Of a stretch of DNA of 64,000 nucleotides, positions 9,392 to 18,536 are shown one piece after another (the stretch's first letter is position 1; each line of letters opens with the position of its first letter). Origin of the DNA: Rhodobacteraceae bacterium Araon29 (GTDB lineage Bacteria > Pseudomonadota > Alphaproteobacteria > Rhodobacterales > Rhodobacteraceae); NCBI GenBank assembly GCA_039640505.1, contig CP046865.1, positions 1,727,501-1,791,500 on the forward strand, read 5' to 3'. A program made the translations under genes and the position numbers. The notes below the pieces were generated by a model, which saw only the letters and a program-made list of their open reading frames with translations, did not search any database and had not been told where the DNA came from.

Positions 9392-10810
9392 ATGTCCGAA
9401 TTATTTGAAAGTGCTGCTGGGCTCAGTTCTGCCATGGACAAAGGCACGCTCTCTGCTGCAGAATTAATGCAGAGCACGCTTGAGCGCATTTCAGCGGTAA
9501 ACCCCGCTTTTAATGCCATTGTGTCCCTGCGCGAGCCTGAGGTGCTTCTGTCCGCGGCGCGCGCGGCCGATCAGCAACCAGTTGACCAACGCGGCCCTCT
9601 GTTTGGCCTACCGATTGCCATCAAAGATCTCGCAAACGCCAAGGGGTTTCCAACATCCCACGGATCGCCGATTTTTGCTGGAAAGATAGCGAAAAAAGAT
9701 GATCTGATGGTGGCCCGTATTCGCGCTGCTGGCGCGATTGTCATTGGCAAAACAAATACACCGGAAATGGGGCTGGGTAGCCATACATTTAATCCGGTTT
9801 TTGGGGCGACCCGCAACCCTTATGACATTAGCCGGTCGGCGGGGGGCTCTTCTGGCGGTGCGGCGGCGGCCTTGGCGACTGGAATGCTGGCGATTGCAGA
9901 TGGCTCGGATATGATGGGCAGTCTGCGCAATCCGGCGGCATGGAATAATGTCTATGGTTTTCGCCCCACATGGGGATGTGTGCCCTCAGAGCCAGAAGGC
10001 GATGTATTTTTGCATCAGCTTTCAACCAGCGGTCCGATGGCCCGCTCGCCAGAGGATGTATTAATGTTGCTGCGTGTGATGGCAGGGCCTGATCCCCGCA
10101 TGCCAAACAGCCGCGCCGCACAGGATTTACCGCATAAATTAAAGGGTGATCTGCGCGGCAAACGATTTGCTTGGCTTGGCGACTGGGGCGGGGCACTGCC
10201 ATTTGAGTCTGGCCTGCTTGACGCGTCGCAGAAGGCGCTTGATGTATTGCGGACGCTGGGCGCGCAGGTGGATGAGCTTGCACCACCCATTGAGCGCGAG
10301 CGTTTGTGGCAAAGCTGGACAACGCTACGCTCATGGGCGGTGGCTGGCGGTGATATAGGGCTTTATGAAAACCCGGTCATGCGTGCGCAGATGAAGCCGG
10401 CGCTGATCTGGGAAATTGAAAGAGGTCTTGCGCTAAGCGCGCTTGAAGTGCACCGCGCCAGTGTGATCCGCTCTGAGTGGTTTGCGGCCTGCCAAGCCCT
10501 GTTTGATCGCTATGATGCGCTTTTGATGCCTTCGACGCAGGTCTGGCCATTCCCGGTGGAAGATGTGCATCCGACAAATATCAACGGCGTCACCATGGAT
10601 ACCTATCATCGCTGGATGGAAGTGGTTATCCCTGCAGGATTAATTGGTCTGCCGGTTCTAAACCTGCCTGCGGGGTTTGGGGCAAATGGGCTGCCGCTTG
10701 GTTTGCAATTGATCGGGCCCAAAGGTGCAGACGCCAAGCTTTTATCAATGGGGCAGGCGTGGCATCAAGAAACAAACTGGCCAGGGCAGCGGCCACCTGC
10801 ATTGGAATAA
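9392..10810 (+). CDS. Amidase signature family hydrolase
   Basis: A 472-aa amidase signature protein with the Ser-cisSer-Lys catalytic arrangement: lysine in LPIAIKDLAN, the GGSSGG loop, and the nucleophilic serine in DMMGSLRNPA. Most relatives have a GG pair before GSxR where this has MM. ATG 9392 is chosen because a GAGGTGG ribosome site precedes it; an upstream TTG at 9368 is in frame but unsupported. The family includes GatA, acylamidases and indoleacetamide hydrolases. No gatB or gatC lies beside it, so a catabolic amide hydrolase is more likely than tRNA amidotransferase. Substrate unknown. Confidence 0.88.
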   Translation: MSELFESAAGLSSAMDKGTLSAAELMQSTLERISAVNPAFNAIVSLREPEVLLSAARAADQQPVDQRGPLFGLPIAIKDLANAKGFPTSHGSPIFAGKIAKKDDLMVARIRAAGAIVIGKTNTPEMGLGSHTFNPVFGATRNPYDISRSAGGSSGGAAAALATGMLAIADGSDMMGSLRNPAAWNNVYGFRPTWGCVPSEPEGDVFLHQLSTSGPMARSPEDVLMLLRVMAGPDPRMPNSRAAQDLPHKLKGDLRGKRFAWLGDWGGALPFESGLLDASQKALDVLRTLGAQVDELAPPIERERLWQSWTTLRSWAVAGGDIGLYENPVMRAQMKPALIWEIERGLALSALEVHRASVIRSEWFAACQALFDRYDALLMPSTQVWPFPVEDVHPTNINGVTMDTYHRWMEVVIPAGLIGLPVLNLPAGFGANGLPLGLQLIGPKGADAKLLSMGQAWHQETNWPGQRPPALE

Positions 10811-10905
10811 TATCTGTTTGCGCATCACTTGAAAGCCACGGTTGATAAAGCGAAGACTTCTATTTCCCCAATTGGCAAGCGGTTGATAACGGACTAAACA
10901 AACCC

Positions 10906-11601
10906 ATGGATTGGATAAACCGACTAACCGTCTTTTCACATTGGGACTTAAGCGCCGTTGGCTTGATCCTCATTTGCTATGTTTTAATTGGGGTGTTTAT
11001 TGAAAACGCGCCGGCCTCCCATCCTTCAGTCTCGCAGTTAATGGCAGAGCACAGACGTAGCTGGATGCGCCATATGGCAGCGCGTGATGTGCGCATTTTC
11101 GATGCACAGGTTCTAAACGGTTTGCGCCAAGGTACGGCATTTTTTGCCTCGGCTACCATGCTGGCCACTGGGGGTGTTTTGGCGCTGATCGGCAATGCTG
11201 ACACGTTGATTGATGTGGCCGATGATCTAAGTTTAAATCCCGCCTCTGACTGGGTTTGGGAAATAAAGCTTTTATTGACTTTGCTTTTCATCACGAACGC
11301 CTTTTTGAAATTTGTTTGGTCGCATCGGCTGTTTGGCTATTGCGCCATTTTAATGGCGGCTGTGCCCAATGCACCGGATGATCCACAAAGCCTGCTGATG
11401 TCGCGCAAGGCAGGCGAGGTTAATATAACCGCGGCCCGAAGCTATAATCGCGGCTTGCGGGCGATTTATTTTTCAATTGCATCTATTGCGTGGCTTTTAG
11501 GCCCATGGGCGCTGTTATTGGCAACTATAATAACCGTTGGTGTTTTGCTGCGGCGTGAGTTTATGTCAAAGTCGCGCGCTGTGCTTCTAGACAAAGATTA
11601 A
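10906..11601 (+). CDS. DUF599 integral membrane protein
   Basis: A 231-aa membrane protein of the DUF599 family. Hydrophobic segments lie near 16-32, 82-98, 120-145 and 185-215. Between the first two sits the conserved soluble-loop pattern RSWMRHMAARDVRIFDAQ with LRQGTAFFAS. The biochemical role of the family is not known. It stands 95 bases after the amidase gene and 143 bases before fabD, with nothing to tie its function to either. Confidence 0.8.
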   Translation: MDWINRLTVFSHWDLSAVGLILICYVLIGVFIENAPASHPSVSQLMAEHRRSWMRHMAARDVRIFDAQVLNGLRQGTAFFASATMLATGGVLALIGNADTLIDVADDLSLNPASDWVWEIKLLLTLLFITNAFLKFVWSHRLFGYCAILMAAVPNAPDDPQSLLMSRKAGEVNITAARSYNRGLRAIYFSIASIAWLLGPWALLLATIITVGVLLRREFMSKSRAVLLDKD

Positions 11602-11744
11602 TCTAAGCCTCACAGGCGCTATGCCGAATTTGGCAAACAGCAAAGCTTCGATCAAGCATCCATTTCATTCCTGTGCTAAAACCATTGCGCCGAGGTGCTG
11701 GCTTGGGTATCTGGGGTCAATGACACATAAAATTGGAGGCACAT

Positions 11745-12683
11745 TTGGCACGCGCATTTGTATGTCCCGGGCAGGGGGCGCAGAGCATTGGAATGGGAAA
11801 AGGTTTATCCGAGGCGTTTCCCGAAGCAAAAGCGGTTTTTGATGAAGTTGATGAGGCCTTGGGATTTGATCTCAGCGGGCTGATCTGGGAGGGTGATCTT
11901 GAAACTCTAACCCTGACCGAAAATGCTCAACCTGCGTTGATGGCAACCTCGTTGGCCGCCTTTCGTGCGCTTGAGGCGTCTGGCGCGGACATTGATAACG
12001 CGGATTATGTGGCCGGGCATTCCTTGGGTGAATATTCAGCGCTTGCCATAGCGGGGGCCTTTAGCATCGGCGATGCAGCGCGTTTGCTGCGCGCGCGCGG
12101 CCGCGCAATGCAAGCCGCCGTGCCCGTAGGGGTTGGCGCCATGGCGGCGCTGCTTGGGCTAAATTTCGAAACAGCACGCGAAGTGGCCGAAGCGGCCGCC
12201 GAGGGTGAGGTGTGTCAGGCTGCCAATGATAATGATCCGGGTCAGGTTGTGGTTTCTGGCCATAAAGCCGCCGTTGAGCGGGCGGTTGATCTGGCCAAGG
12301 AAAAAGGTGCAAAGCGAGCAGTTATATTACCTGTAAGCGCACCCTTCCATTGCGCTTTGATGGCGCCTGCAGCTGACGCCATGCAAGAAGCTTTGGCTGC
12401 GGTGAAAATCGCCGCGCCCAAAGTGCCTGTTGTTGCCAATGTCAGAGCAGAAGCGGTCGCCGATCCAGAGGAAATTCGCGGCTTGTTAATCGCGCAGATT
12501 ACCGGATCTGTGCGGTGGCGGGAATCGGTTGAATGGATGTCCGCCAATGGGGTGAGCGAGATATGGGAAATCGGCGCAGGCAAAGCCCTAAGCGGCATGG
12601 TGCGGCGCATCAATCGGGATATTTCATGTCGCAATATTGCCCAGCCAGCGGATGTATCCGCAGCAGTAGAGAGCTTGAATTAA
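11745..12683 (+). CDS. fabD: Malonyl-CoA:ACP transacylase
   Basis: Transfers malonyl from CoA to acyl carrier protein for fatty-acid synthesis; 312 aa, cytoplasmic. FVCPGQGAQ starts the fold, the nucleophilic serine is in GHSLGEYSAL (about 91-100), and the catalytic histidine is in SAPFHCALM. TTG 11745 is chosen as start because GGAGG sits 5 bases upstream and the protein then begins LARAFVCPGQG as in relatives; the upstream TTG at 11733 lacks a ribosome site. fabG follows after 9 bases, so the two are cotranscribed. Confidence 0.95.
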   Translation: MARAFVCPGQGAQSIGMGKGLSEAFPEAKAVFDEVDEALGFDLSGLIWEGDLETLTLTENAQPALMATSLAAFRALEASGADIDNADYVAGHSLGEYSALAIAGAFSIGDAARLLRARGRAMQAAVPVGVGAMAALLGLNFETAREVAEAAAEGEVCQAANDNDPGQVVVSGHKAAVERAVDLAKEKGAKRAVILPVSAPFHCALMAPAADAMQEALAAVKIAAPKVPVVANVRAEAVADPEEIRGLLIAQITGSVRWRESVEWMSANGVSEIWEIGAGKALSGMVRRINRDISCRNIAQPADVSAAVESLN

Positions 12684-12692
12684 GGAGCAAAG

Positions 12693-13430
12693 ATGTTTGA
12701 TTTAAAAGGAAAAAATGTGCTTATAACCGGTGCATCAGGTGGCATCGGCGGCGCTATTGCACGGCATTTGCATGCAGCCGGCGCCAATGTGGTGCTCACC
12801 GGAACCCGCAGCGAACCGCTTGAGGCTTTGGCGGCTGAGCTGGGCGCAAATGCGCATGTACTGCTATGTAATCTTAGCGATATGCAAGCGGTCGAAGCGC
12901 TGCCAAAGCAAGCCGCCGAGGTGCTGGGCGGGGTGGATATTTTAGTCAATAATGCTGGAATTACCCGAGATAATCTGTTTATGCGGATGTCGGATAACGA
13001 ATGGCAAAGCGTGATTGATGTCAACCTGACTGCCACCATGAAGCTGTGCAAAGGCGTGCTGCGCGGCATGATGAAGGCGCGCTGGGGGCGGATTATTAAT
13101 ATCAGCTCAGTAGTAGGCGCCACCGGCAACCCCGGTCAGGGTAATTATGCGGCCTCAAAGGCTGGTATGGTGGGCATGTCAAAATCGCTCGCCGCCGAAG
13201 TGGCAAGCCGCGGCATTACCGTCAATGCAGTGGCTCCAGGCTTTATCACAACGGCGATGACCGATAAGCTGACCGATGACCAGAAAGCCGCGATTATGGG
13301 CCAAATTCCCGCAGGACGGATGGGGGATGCAGATGAGATCGCCGCTGCCGTGCTGTATTTGGCCAGCGCAGAGGCAGGCTACGTTACTGGAACGACCCTG
13401 CATATCAATGGCGGTATGGCGATGCTTTAA
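12693..13430 (+). CDS. fabG: 3-oxoacyl-ACP reductase
   Basis: NADPH-dependent reductase of 245 aa for the first reduction in fatty-acid elongation. It is a classical short-chain dehydrogenase: cofactor loop TGASGGIGG near 13-20, NNAG at 86-89, and catalytic Ser139, Tyr152 and Lys156 in ISSVVG and NYAASKAG. Position between fabD and acpP separates it from the many other SDR paralogues and supports the FabG role. Confidence 0.96.
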   Translation: MFDLKGKNVLITGASGGIGGAIARHLHAAGANVVLTGTRSEPLEALAAELGANAHVLLCNLSDMQAVEALPKQAAEVLGGVDILVNNAGITRDNLFMRMSDNEWQSVIDVNLTATMKLCKGVLRGMMKARWGRIINISSVVGATGNPGQGNYAASKAGMVGMSKSLAAEVASRGITVNAVAPGFITTAMTDKLTDDQKAAIMGQIPAGRMGDADEIAAAVLYLASAEAGYVTGTTLHINGGMAML

Positions 13431-13565
13431 GCCGCCAAGGTCATTGTGTTGCGTCCCGTATTATAAATCTCTGCTGAGTTTTGGATTTGCGGGCTGTAAG
13501 CGGTTGAATGAGAGCCTTGGTGCAAATTTATGCGATCTAGCAGCAACTTCTTTGTCCGAAACCGT

Positions 13566-13593
13566 TTGCCAAATCAGAAACCTGTGTTATAGG
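13566..13593 (+). promoter_or_regulatory. Candidate promoter for acpP
   Basis: TTGCCA (13566-13571) and TATAGG (13588-13593) are separated by 16 bases, a sigma70-like arrangement. It lies in the 308-base gap between fabG and acpP, giving a leader of roughly 140 bases. A dedicated promoter is expected because acyl carrier protein is made in large excess over the neighbouring enzymes. No other gene is seen in the gap. Predicted by eye only. Confidence 0.4.
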
Positions 13594-13738
13594 CGGCGCA
13601 GTTATTCCGGCAGGAGCGGTTGCACTGATCGGGGTTGACCTGTATTGCAGGCTTAATGAGCGGCCCATAAGGCCAGTGTGACAGCCCCAATGGGCTGGTA
13701 AAAATGGGCGGAAGCCTGAAGAATATGAGGACCAAACA

Positions 13739-13972
13739 ATGAGCGATATCGCAGAACGCGTGAAAAAAATTGTTGTAGAGCATTTGGGTGTTGAAGAAGA
13801 TAAAGTTGTTGAAAACGCATCTTTCATTGATGATCTTGGCGCTGACAGCTTGGACACAGTTGAGTTGGTGATGGCGTTCGAAGAAGAGTTTGGCATCGAA
13901 ATTCCTGATGATGCCGCCGAAAACATTCAAACGTTTGGTGATGCGGTTAAATTTATTGGCGACGCCGCTTAA
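13739..13972 (+). CDS. acpP: Acyl carrier protein
   Basis: A 77-aa acidic carrier protein that holds growing acyl chains on a phosphopantetheine arm attached to Ser37 in [10 protein letters not shown]. Length, acidity and the helix II motif are all typical. An ATGAGGACC ribosome region precedes the ATG. It is followed by a strong intrinsic terminator, so it can be transcribed alone. Confidence 0.98.
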   Translation: MSDIAERVKKIVVEHLGVEEDKVVENASFIDDLGADSLDTVELVMAFEEEFGIEIPDDAAENIQTFGDAVKFIGDAA

Positions 13973-13997
13973 TCCATCACGTTAAAATCTTTGTAAG

Positions 13998-14024
13998 CCC
14001 CTGTCACATTCGGCAGGGGTTTTT
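13998..14024 (+). terminator. Intrinsic terminator after acpP
   Basis: CCCCTG (13998-14003) pairs with CAGGGG (14014-14019) across a 10-base loop and is followed immediately by TTTTT and further T-rich sequence. It is 25 bases after the acpP stop and separates acpP from fabF. Confidence 0.8.
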
Positions 14025-14162
14025 GTTTTCTGATTTGAAATTTTATGAATTTCAAACTCATGAATTAAAAGATTATCCTTTGGATAGAAAAGCTACTCTT
14101 GCTCCTTTGGGGCAAGTCACGCTATGTGCAAGGCAACATGATAGTTAAAAAGGGATAGGCCC

Positions 14163-15422
14163 ATGCGTCGTGTGGTAATTACAGGTCTTGGATTGGTGAC
14201 ACCTTTGGCAAGTGGTGTGGACGCCAGTTGGGAACGTCTTTTAGCAGGTCAGTCAGGGGCAGGGCTAATCACCCGGTTTGACGCGGACCGCGTTGCAACA
14301 AAATATGCCTGCGAATTGCCTTTGGGCGATGGCGCTGACGGCAGCTTTAACGCGGACGACTGGATGCAGCCGAAAGAGCGCCGAAAAGTGGACGACTTTA
14401 TCCTTTATGGAGTTGCAGCAGCAGAGCAGGCCGTCAGGGATTCTGGATGGATGCCCGAAGACGAGCATGGCCGGTTGCGCACCGGTGTGATGATTGGCTC
14501 TGGGATTGGCGGGCTGAATTCCATTGCCGAAACAGCTTTGCTAATCCACGAACGCGGCCCACGTCGCGTATCTCCATTTTTTATTCCCGGGGCACTGATT
14601 AATCTTATTTCCGGTCAGGTTAGTATTCGCTATGGCTTTAAAGGGCCCAACCATTCGGTTGTGACCGCCTGTTCCACTGGGGCGCACGCCATTGGCGATG
14701 CAGCGCGATTAATCATGACTAATGATGCTGATGTGATGATCGCCGGCGGCGCCGAGGCGGCCATTTCAGAAATCGGTATTGCCGGCTTTAACGCCTGTAA
14801 AGCGCTATCTACAAAACGCGCAGATGCGCCCGAAACCGCATCGCGGCCCTATGACGAGGACCGTGATGGGTTTGTGATGGGCGAAGGCAGCGGAATTGTG
14901 GTGTTGGAAGACTACGACCACGCGCGCGCCCGCGGCGCGAAAATATATGCTGAGGTGCTAGGCTACGGTCTGTCGGGTGATGCCTATCATATCACCGCGC
15001 CCTCAGAGGACGGCGCAGGCGGCGAACGCGCCATGCGGTTGGCTTTGTCCAAAGCTGGTCTAGAACCTTCAGCGGTGGATTATATCAATGCCCATGGCAC
15101 ATCGACCATGGCAGATGTGATTGAATTGGCGGCGGTTGAGCGGTTGATGGGGCCGGCGGCCGCGCAGGTGACCATGAGTTCGACTAAATCTTCCACCGGA
15201 CATCTGCTTGGTGCGGCGGGGGCTATTGAAGCGATCTTTAGTGTTTTGGCCATTCGTGACCAAGTCGCTCCGCCCACAATTAATTTGGACAATCCTGCGG
15301 TGGACACCCCAGTTGATCTGGCCGCCAATCAAAAGCGGGAGCGTAAAATTGATGTGGCTCTTTCCAATTCGTTTGGATTTGGCGGCACCAACGCCTGTCT
15401 GGTTTTGGGCCGCGTTGAGTGA
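14163..15422 (+). CDS. fabF: 3-oxoacyl-ACP synthase II
   Basis: Condensing enzyme of 419 aa that elongates acyl-ACP with malonyl-ACP. The active-site cysteine is C170 in VVTACSTGAHA; histidines lie in NAHGTSTMAD and SSTGHLLGAAG, and the C-terminal loop has SFGFGGTNACLV. It sits after acpP and overlaps the start of mltG, the order usual in Rhodobacteraceae. Its 140-base upstream gap follows the acpP terminator, so it probably has its own promoter. Confidence 0.96.
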   Translation: MRRVVITGLGLVTPLASGVDASWERLLAGQSGAGLITRFDADRVATKYACELPLGDGADGSFNADDWMQPKERRKVDDFILYGVAAAEQAVRDSGWMPEDEHGRLRTGVMIGSGIGGLNSIAETALLIHERGPRRVSPFFIPGALINLISGQVSIRYGFKGPNHSVVTACSTGAHAIGDAARLIMTNDADVMIAGGAEAAISEIGIAGFNACKALSTKRADAPETASRPYDEDRDGFVMGEGSGIVVLEDYDHARARGAKIYAEVLGYGLSGDAYHITAPSEDGAGGERAMRLALSKAGLEPSAVDYINAHGTSTMADVIELAAVERLMGPAAAQVTMSSTKSSTGHLLGAAGAIEAIFSVLAIRDQVAPPTINLDNPAVDTPVDLAANQKRERKIDVALSNSFGFGGTNACLVLGRVE

Positions 15423-16573
15423 TGTGGCGCAACGCAGCTTCTAACATTTTGACGTTTTTGGGGCTGGCCCTGTTGCTGTTGGGCGGTTTGGTTGTCTGGG
15501 GAAAATCCACCTATACTGGTTCGGGGCCTTTGGCAGAGGCGATTTGCTTGCGGATTGATCGCGGTTCAACCATGCGTGCACTTTCACAAAACCTTGAAGA
15601 AAGGGGCGCTGTTTCAAATGCGGCGCTATTTCGTATTGGCGTCGAATATCAGGACCGAACACAACAGCTAAAGGCCGGTAGCTTTTTAATTCCAAAATCG
15701 GTCTCAATGGATCAAATAGCACAGATCGTGACTCGCGGCGGTGCCAATACCTGCGGCACTGAAATTGTTTATCGGATTGGGATCAGTAAAACCATGGTTC
15801 AAATTCGCGAGTTAGATCCGGCCACCGAAACACTGGTTGAGCGAGCCAACTTTAATCAGGTTGAAGAAGCGCCAGAAGTCTTTACCGACGTAAATGCCCG
15901 CAGTGGAACTCGCCATAGAATAGCACTGGCCGAGGGGGTTACATCATGGCAGGTTGTACAGTCTTTAAGCAACATAGAATCGCTCGCCGGCGAATTAGTA
16001 GAAATACCAGAAGAAGGATCTATTGCACCGGACAGCTATGAGGTCCGGCAAGGCGAAAGCCGGCAGTCCGTGCTGAACAGGATGATGGCTGCCCAAGAGG
16101 CGATCTTGATCGAAGCTTGGGAAACCCGCGCCGAAGATCTTCCGCTAATCGCTCCGCATGAAGCGCTCATCCTTGCGTCGATTATTGAAAAAGAAACCGC
16201 GCTTGCCGCTGAACGTGATCAGGTTGCCAGCGTATTTATCAACCGTCTTAATCGCGGTATCGCGCTACAGACTGACCCGACCGTGATTTATGGTCTGACC
16301 CAAGGAAAAGCGGCCCTAGGGCGCGGATTGCGGCGCAGCGAGCTAAAAAAAGACACGCCTTGGAACACTTATTTGTATCGCGGCTTGCCGCCAACCCCGA
16401 TTGCCAACCCCGGCCGTGACAGCATCCGCGCCGCGCTTAATCCCGCCGATACAAAATTTCTTTATTTTGTAGCTGACGGGCAGGGCGGGCATGCCTTTGC
16501 CACCAACCTAAAAGATCATAACAAAAATGTAGCGAAATGGCGGGCAATCGAAGCTGAGCGTAAAAAGAACTAG
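15422..16573 (+). CDS. mltG: Endolytic murein transglycosylase MltG
   Basis: Inner-membrane lytic transglycosylase (383 aa, YceG family) that cuts nascent glycan and sets strand length. Residues about 7-27 form the anchor; a LysM-like region is followed by the catalytic domain with the glutamate in LASIIEKETA and the conserved LQTDPTVIYG and YRGLPPTPIANPG stretches. ATG 15422 overlaps the fabF TGA by one base, implying translational coupling; GTG 15419 is an alternative one codon earlier. Linking a murein enzyme to fatty-acid synthesis is common in this order. Confidence 0.94.
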   Translation: MWRNAASNILTFLGLALLLLGGLVVWGKSTYTGSGPLAEAICLRIDRGSTMRALSQNLEERGAVSNAALFRIGVEYQDRTQQLKAGSFLIPKSVSMDQIAQIVTRGGANTCGTEIVYRIGISKTMVQIRELDPATETLVERANFNQVEEAPEVFTDVNARSGTRHRIALAEGVTSWQVVQSLSNIESLAGELVEIPEEGSIAPDSYEVRQGESRQSVLNRMMAAQEAILIEAWETRAEDLPLIAPHEALILASIIEKETALAAERDQVASVFINRLNRGIALQTDPTVIYGLTQGKAALGRGLRRSELKKDTPWNTYLYRGLPPTPIANPGRDSIRAALNPADTKFLYFVADGQGGHAFATNLKDHNKNVAKWRAIEAERKKN

Positions 16574-16593
16574 GCCAGCTGCCTTGGTGCTAA

Positions 16594-16624
16594 AGACGGC
16601 GAAAAGCAGATGCTCTTGCCGTCT
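16594..16624. terminator. Possible hairpin terminator after mltG
   Basis: A perfect 7-base stem AGACGGC/GCCGTCT encloses a shorter AGCA/TGCT stem, 20 bases after the mltG stop. No T-run follows on the plus strand, so it may act only as an RNA-stabilising or weak bidirectional element between mltG and the minus-strand material beyond. Confidence 0.35.
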
Positions 16625-16633
16625 GATGCCGGA

Positions 16634-16905
16634 TTAGAAGACCTTTCCTCTCCTGGGTACATTCCGCGCTGTACCATATGCCAGTGCGCGCCACAGCCAT
16701 TCTGCCGGTCCATAGCGATAGCGTGCAAGCCACCACAGTGATAGCCAAAGCTGAAACGCCCAGATGAGCAGCACCACAAGATAAAGCTCGGTTCTGTGCA
16801 ATGTACTCGAAAGGCTAAATCTAATGCCTGTAAAGATAAACAGGCAGATCAGCGAGTGCATCAGGTAATTGGTTAAGGCCATGCGCCCGACAGCAGTTTG
16901 GACGG
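16634..16905 (-). pseudogene. Truncated 3' copy of the DUF418 membrane-protein gene
   Basis: The stretch from about 16690 to 16899 matches the last part of the intact DUF418 gene at 22453-23661, same strand, about 89% identical by eye. The shared protein begins MALTNYLM and runs through LHRTELYLVV, IWAFQLWLS and WWLARYRYGPAEW, then diverges. The upstream four fifths of the gene are absent. It is a non-functional remnant. With the intact copy it brackets the accessory genes at 16.9-22.4 kb as a direct repeat. Confidence 0.85.
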
Positions 16906-16920
16906 CCCTGGCTGTAAAGT

Positions 16921-17427
16921 TTATGCCGAAAACCTTAGTGCCTCCTTCAATTTGCCCCTACGTTCCAACGCTTGCTTCGACCATGTTAAGTCAAAATCGT
17001 AGATTTCATCAAATTGAGGTGCATCCTTGGGTAGGCAGACCCATGGTTGTTTTGAGCAGGTATAAATATGAACGTCCGGCGGCATTTGGTCTAAGATATC
17101 CAGCGTGCCGACACGAATGAAGTGGATATATTTCCGCAAAGCCCCGCCGAGGTTATAATTGCTCCAGACCGCAACTTTGCAAAGTGCGCATCGGGCAATG
17201 TCCTGTCCTGTGCCGCCGGGTGTTGGGACGGTGATCTCTTCAACTTCGCCTGTAACCAAAGTTACCCGATCGGCTTCGATCATAGCGTTGAGCGCAAAGG
17301 CCGATCCGGAGTTTTGCTGACAGCCATGACAATGGCAACAATGGACGATCAACGGGTCGGAAGTCATTTGATACCGGACATGGCCACAGGTGCACCCGCC
17401 GTTTCTAATTTTAGAACTGTTCGGCAT
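16921..17427 (-). CDS. GFA (CENP-V/glutathione-dependent formaldehyde-activating) family protein
   Basis: A 168-aa zinc-binding protein of the GFA family. Cysteines that would hold zinc appear in GGCTCGHVRY, HCCHCHGCQ and CALCKVAVW. The family is named after Gfa, which binds the glutathione-formaldehyde adduct, but most members have no proven reaction. CAT at 17425-17427 is chosen as the start because GGAGG precedes it by 5 bases; an upstream in-frame ATG at 17466 lacks a site. It is on the same strand as the haemoglobin and OsmC genes upstream. Confidence 0.88.
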   Translation of the reverse strand: MPNSSKIRNGGCTCGHVRYQMTSDPLIVHCCHCHGCQQNSGSAFALNAMIEADRVTLVTGEVEEITVPTPGGTGQDIARCALCKVAVWSNYNLGGALRKYIHFIRVGTLDILDQMPPDVHIYTCSKQPWVCLPKDAPQFDEIYDFDLTWSKQALERRGKLKEALRFSA

Positions 17428-17484
17428 GGTGTCCTCCGGAAATGTTGAGTTATGCATTAGTAACACAGGTTCGGCGATGAACGG

Positions 17485-17853
17485 CTAAGCTGTCACAATA
17501 TCCGCTTTGAGACTTTCGAGAAAGGCCATCACCTCGCCGCCCTCAGTTTCACCCACACAAAGTGCGCCTGCGACGTTTACCACAATCTGAATAAACTGAT
17601 CCCAATCATCCTGCGTGATGCCCATGCCTTGATGTGCAAGGGCCATGTCTCGCCCTGTATAATACATCTGGCCGCCCGTTTGATTGACCAAGTAATCGAT
17701 CAAAACTTGCAGATCACGGGCGTTTCGGTCGGCCCCGCGATTTTGCCAAAAGCGTCCAAGAAGATCGTCCTGTTGCGCCTGTCCAATCAGTTGAGTTGCG
17801 AACATGGCAATTCCGTCGTAGCCGCCGAGACGGGTATAGAGTGATGCTGTCAT
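17485..17853 (-). CDS. Truncated haemoglobin (group 1-like)
   Basis: A 122-aa 2-on-2 globin. Visible family features are LYTRLGGYDGI at the N-terminus, LGRFWQNRG in the B/C region, the YLVNQTGGQMYYTGRDM stretch and the likely haem-ligand histidine in LAHQGMGI. Such globins bind O2 and NO and often detoxify nitric oxide. Start at 17853 is set by GGAG 7 bases upstream and by the globin N-terminus; the frame extends upstream without support. It is 57 bases upstream of the GFA gene and may share its transcript. Confidence 0.87.
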   Translation of the reverse strand: MTASLYTRLGGYDGIAMFATQLIGQAQQDDLLGRFWQNRGADRNARDLQVLIDYLVNQTGGQMYYTGRDMALAHQGMGITQDDWDQFIQIVVNVAGALCVGETEGGEVMAFLESLKADIVTA

Positions 17854-17887
17854 TTGATTTCTCCAAATGTATTGGCTGGGTTGGGCA

Positions 17888-18403
17888 TTACATGATAGTA
17901 ACTTCCACCGTCGATGGCGTTTCCGCGCGGCACCCATCAGCGACAGGTGAATGGGCGATCGCGTAGCTTACGATATCGCGCAAAGTCTTTTCATCGACAC
18001 CGGCGGCCCCAATTTTGACGCGGGTTCGCAGGCTTAATGATCCGGCTCGCACCGTTGTATCCATTCCGAACAAGCCACGGTCGTCGTCTATACTATCAGC
18101 CGTCACCTCAAGCGTATCGAGAGAAAGCCCTAATTCAGCGGAGCGCATTGCAATTCTGGTCGCGTCACACGTTGCTAAAGCGGCACGTGACAACCAGCCT
18201 GGGGATGGTTCTGATCCACCACCGCCGATCGCTTTAGGCATGTCAGTAACGACCGTTTCGCCATTTGCCCCAGTCGCGCGACACCTCAGGCCACTGTCCA
18301 TAACGGCGGTGATCGGTGCGCTTGTGCTGACCGCGTCTTTTGGGTTCTCGCTTAGATAGGCGATCACGTCATTTACGGAATTTTGGATGTGTTTGACTGA
18401 CAT
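17888..18403 (-). CDS. OsmC family peroxiredoxin-like protein
   Basis: A 171-aa OsmC/Ohr-type protein. The two redox cysteines are in LATCDATRIA and near the C-terminus in VADGCRAETP. OsmC and Ohr reduce organic hydroperoxides; more distant members like this may have other thiol chemistry. It is the first gene of a minus-strand run osmC-globin-GFA (gaps of 34 and 57 bases) and is divergent from a LysR regulator, whose spacing suggests it controls this run. Confidence 0.88.
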   Translation of the reverse strand: MSVKHIQNSVNDVIAYLSENPKDAVSTSAPITAVMDSGLRCRATGANGETVVTDMPKAIGGGGSEPSPGWLSRAALATCDATRIAMRSAELGLSLDTLEVTADSIDDDRGLFGMDTTVRAGSLSLRTRVKIGAAGVDEKTLRDIVSYAIAHSPVADGCRAETPSTVEVTIM

Positions 18404-18536
18404 CTGTTTTCCCTCATACAGGTTTATTTTTCAATTTTCTTTCGCTTGCAATGAAGGTTGCATTACGTCACAGTTTTGGGAATTGGGGAAAAATCGATAA
18501 CTGTTTTGCATTTTTGCACAGTGAAAGGTGATGCGG

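Noticed and set aside
9828-10334. Antisense open frames in the amidase and other GC-richer genes
   Set aside because: Low-complexity composition and full overlap with well-supported genes.
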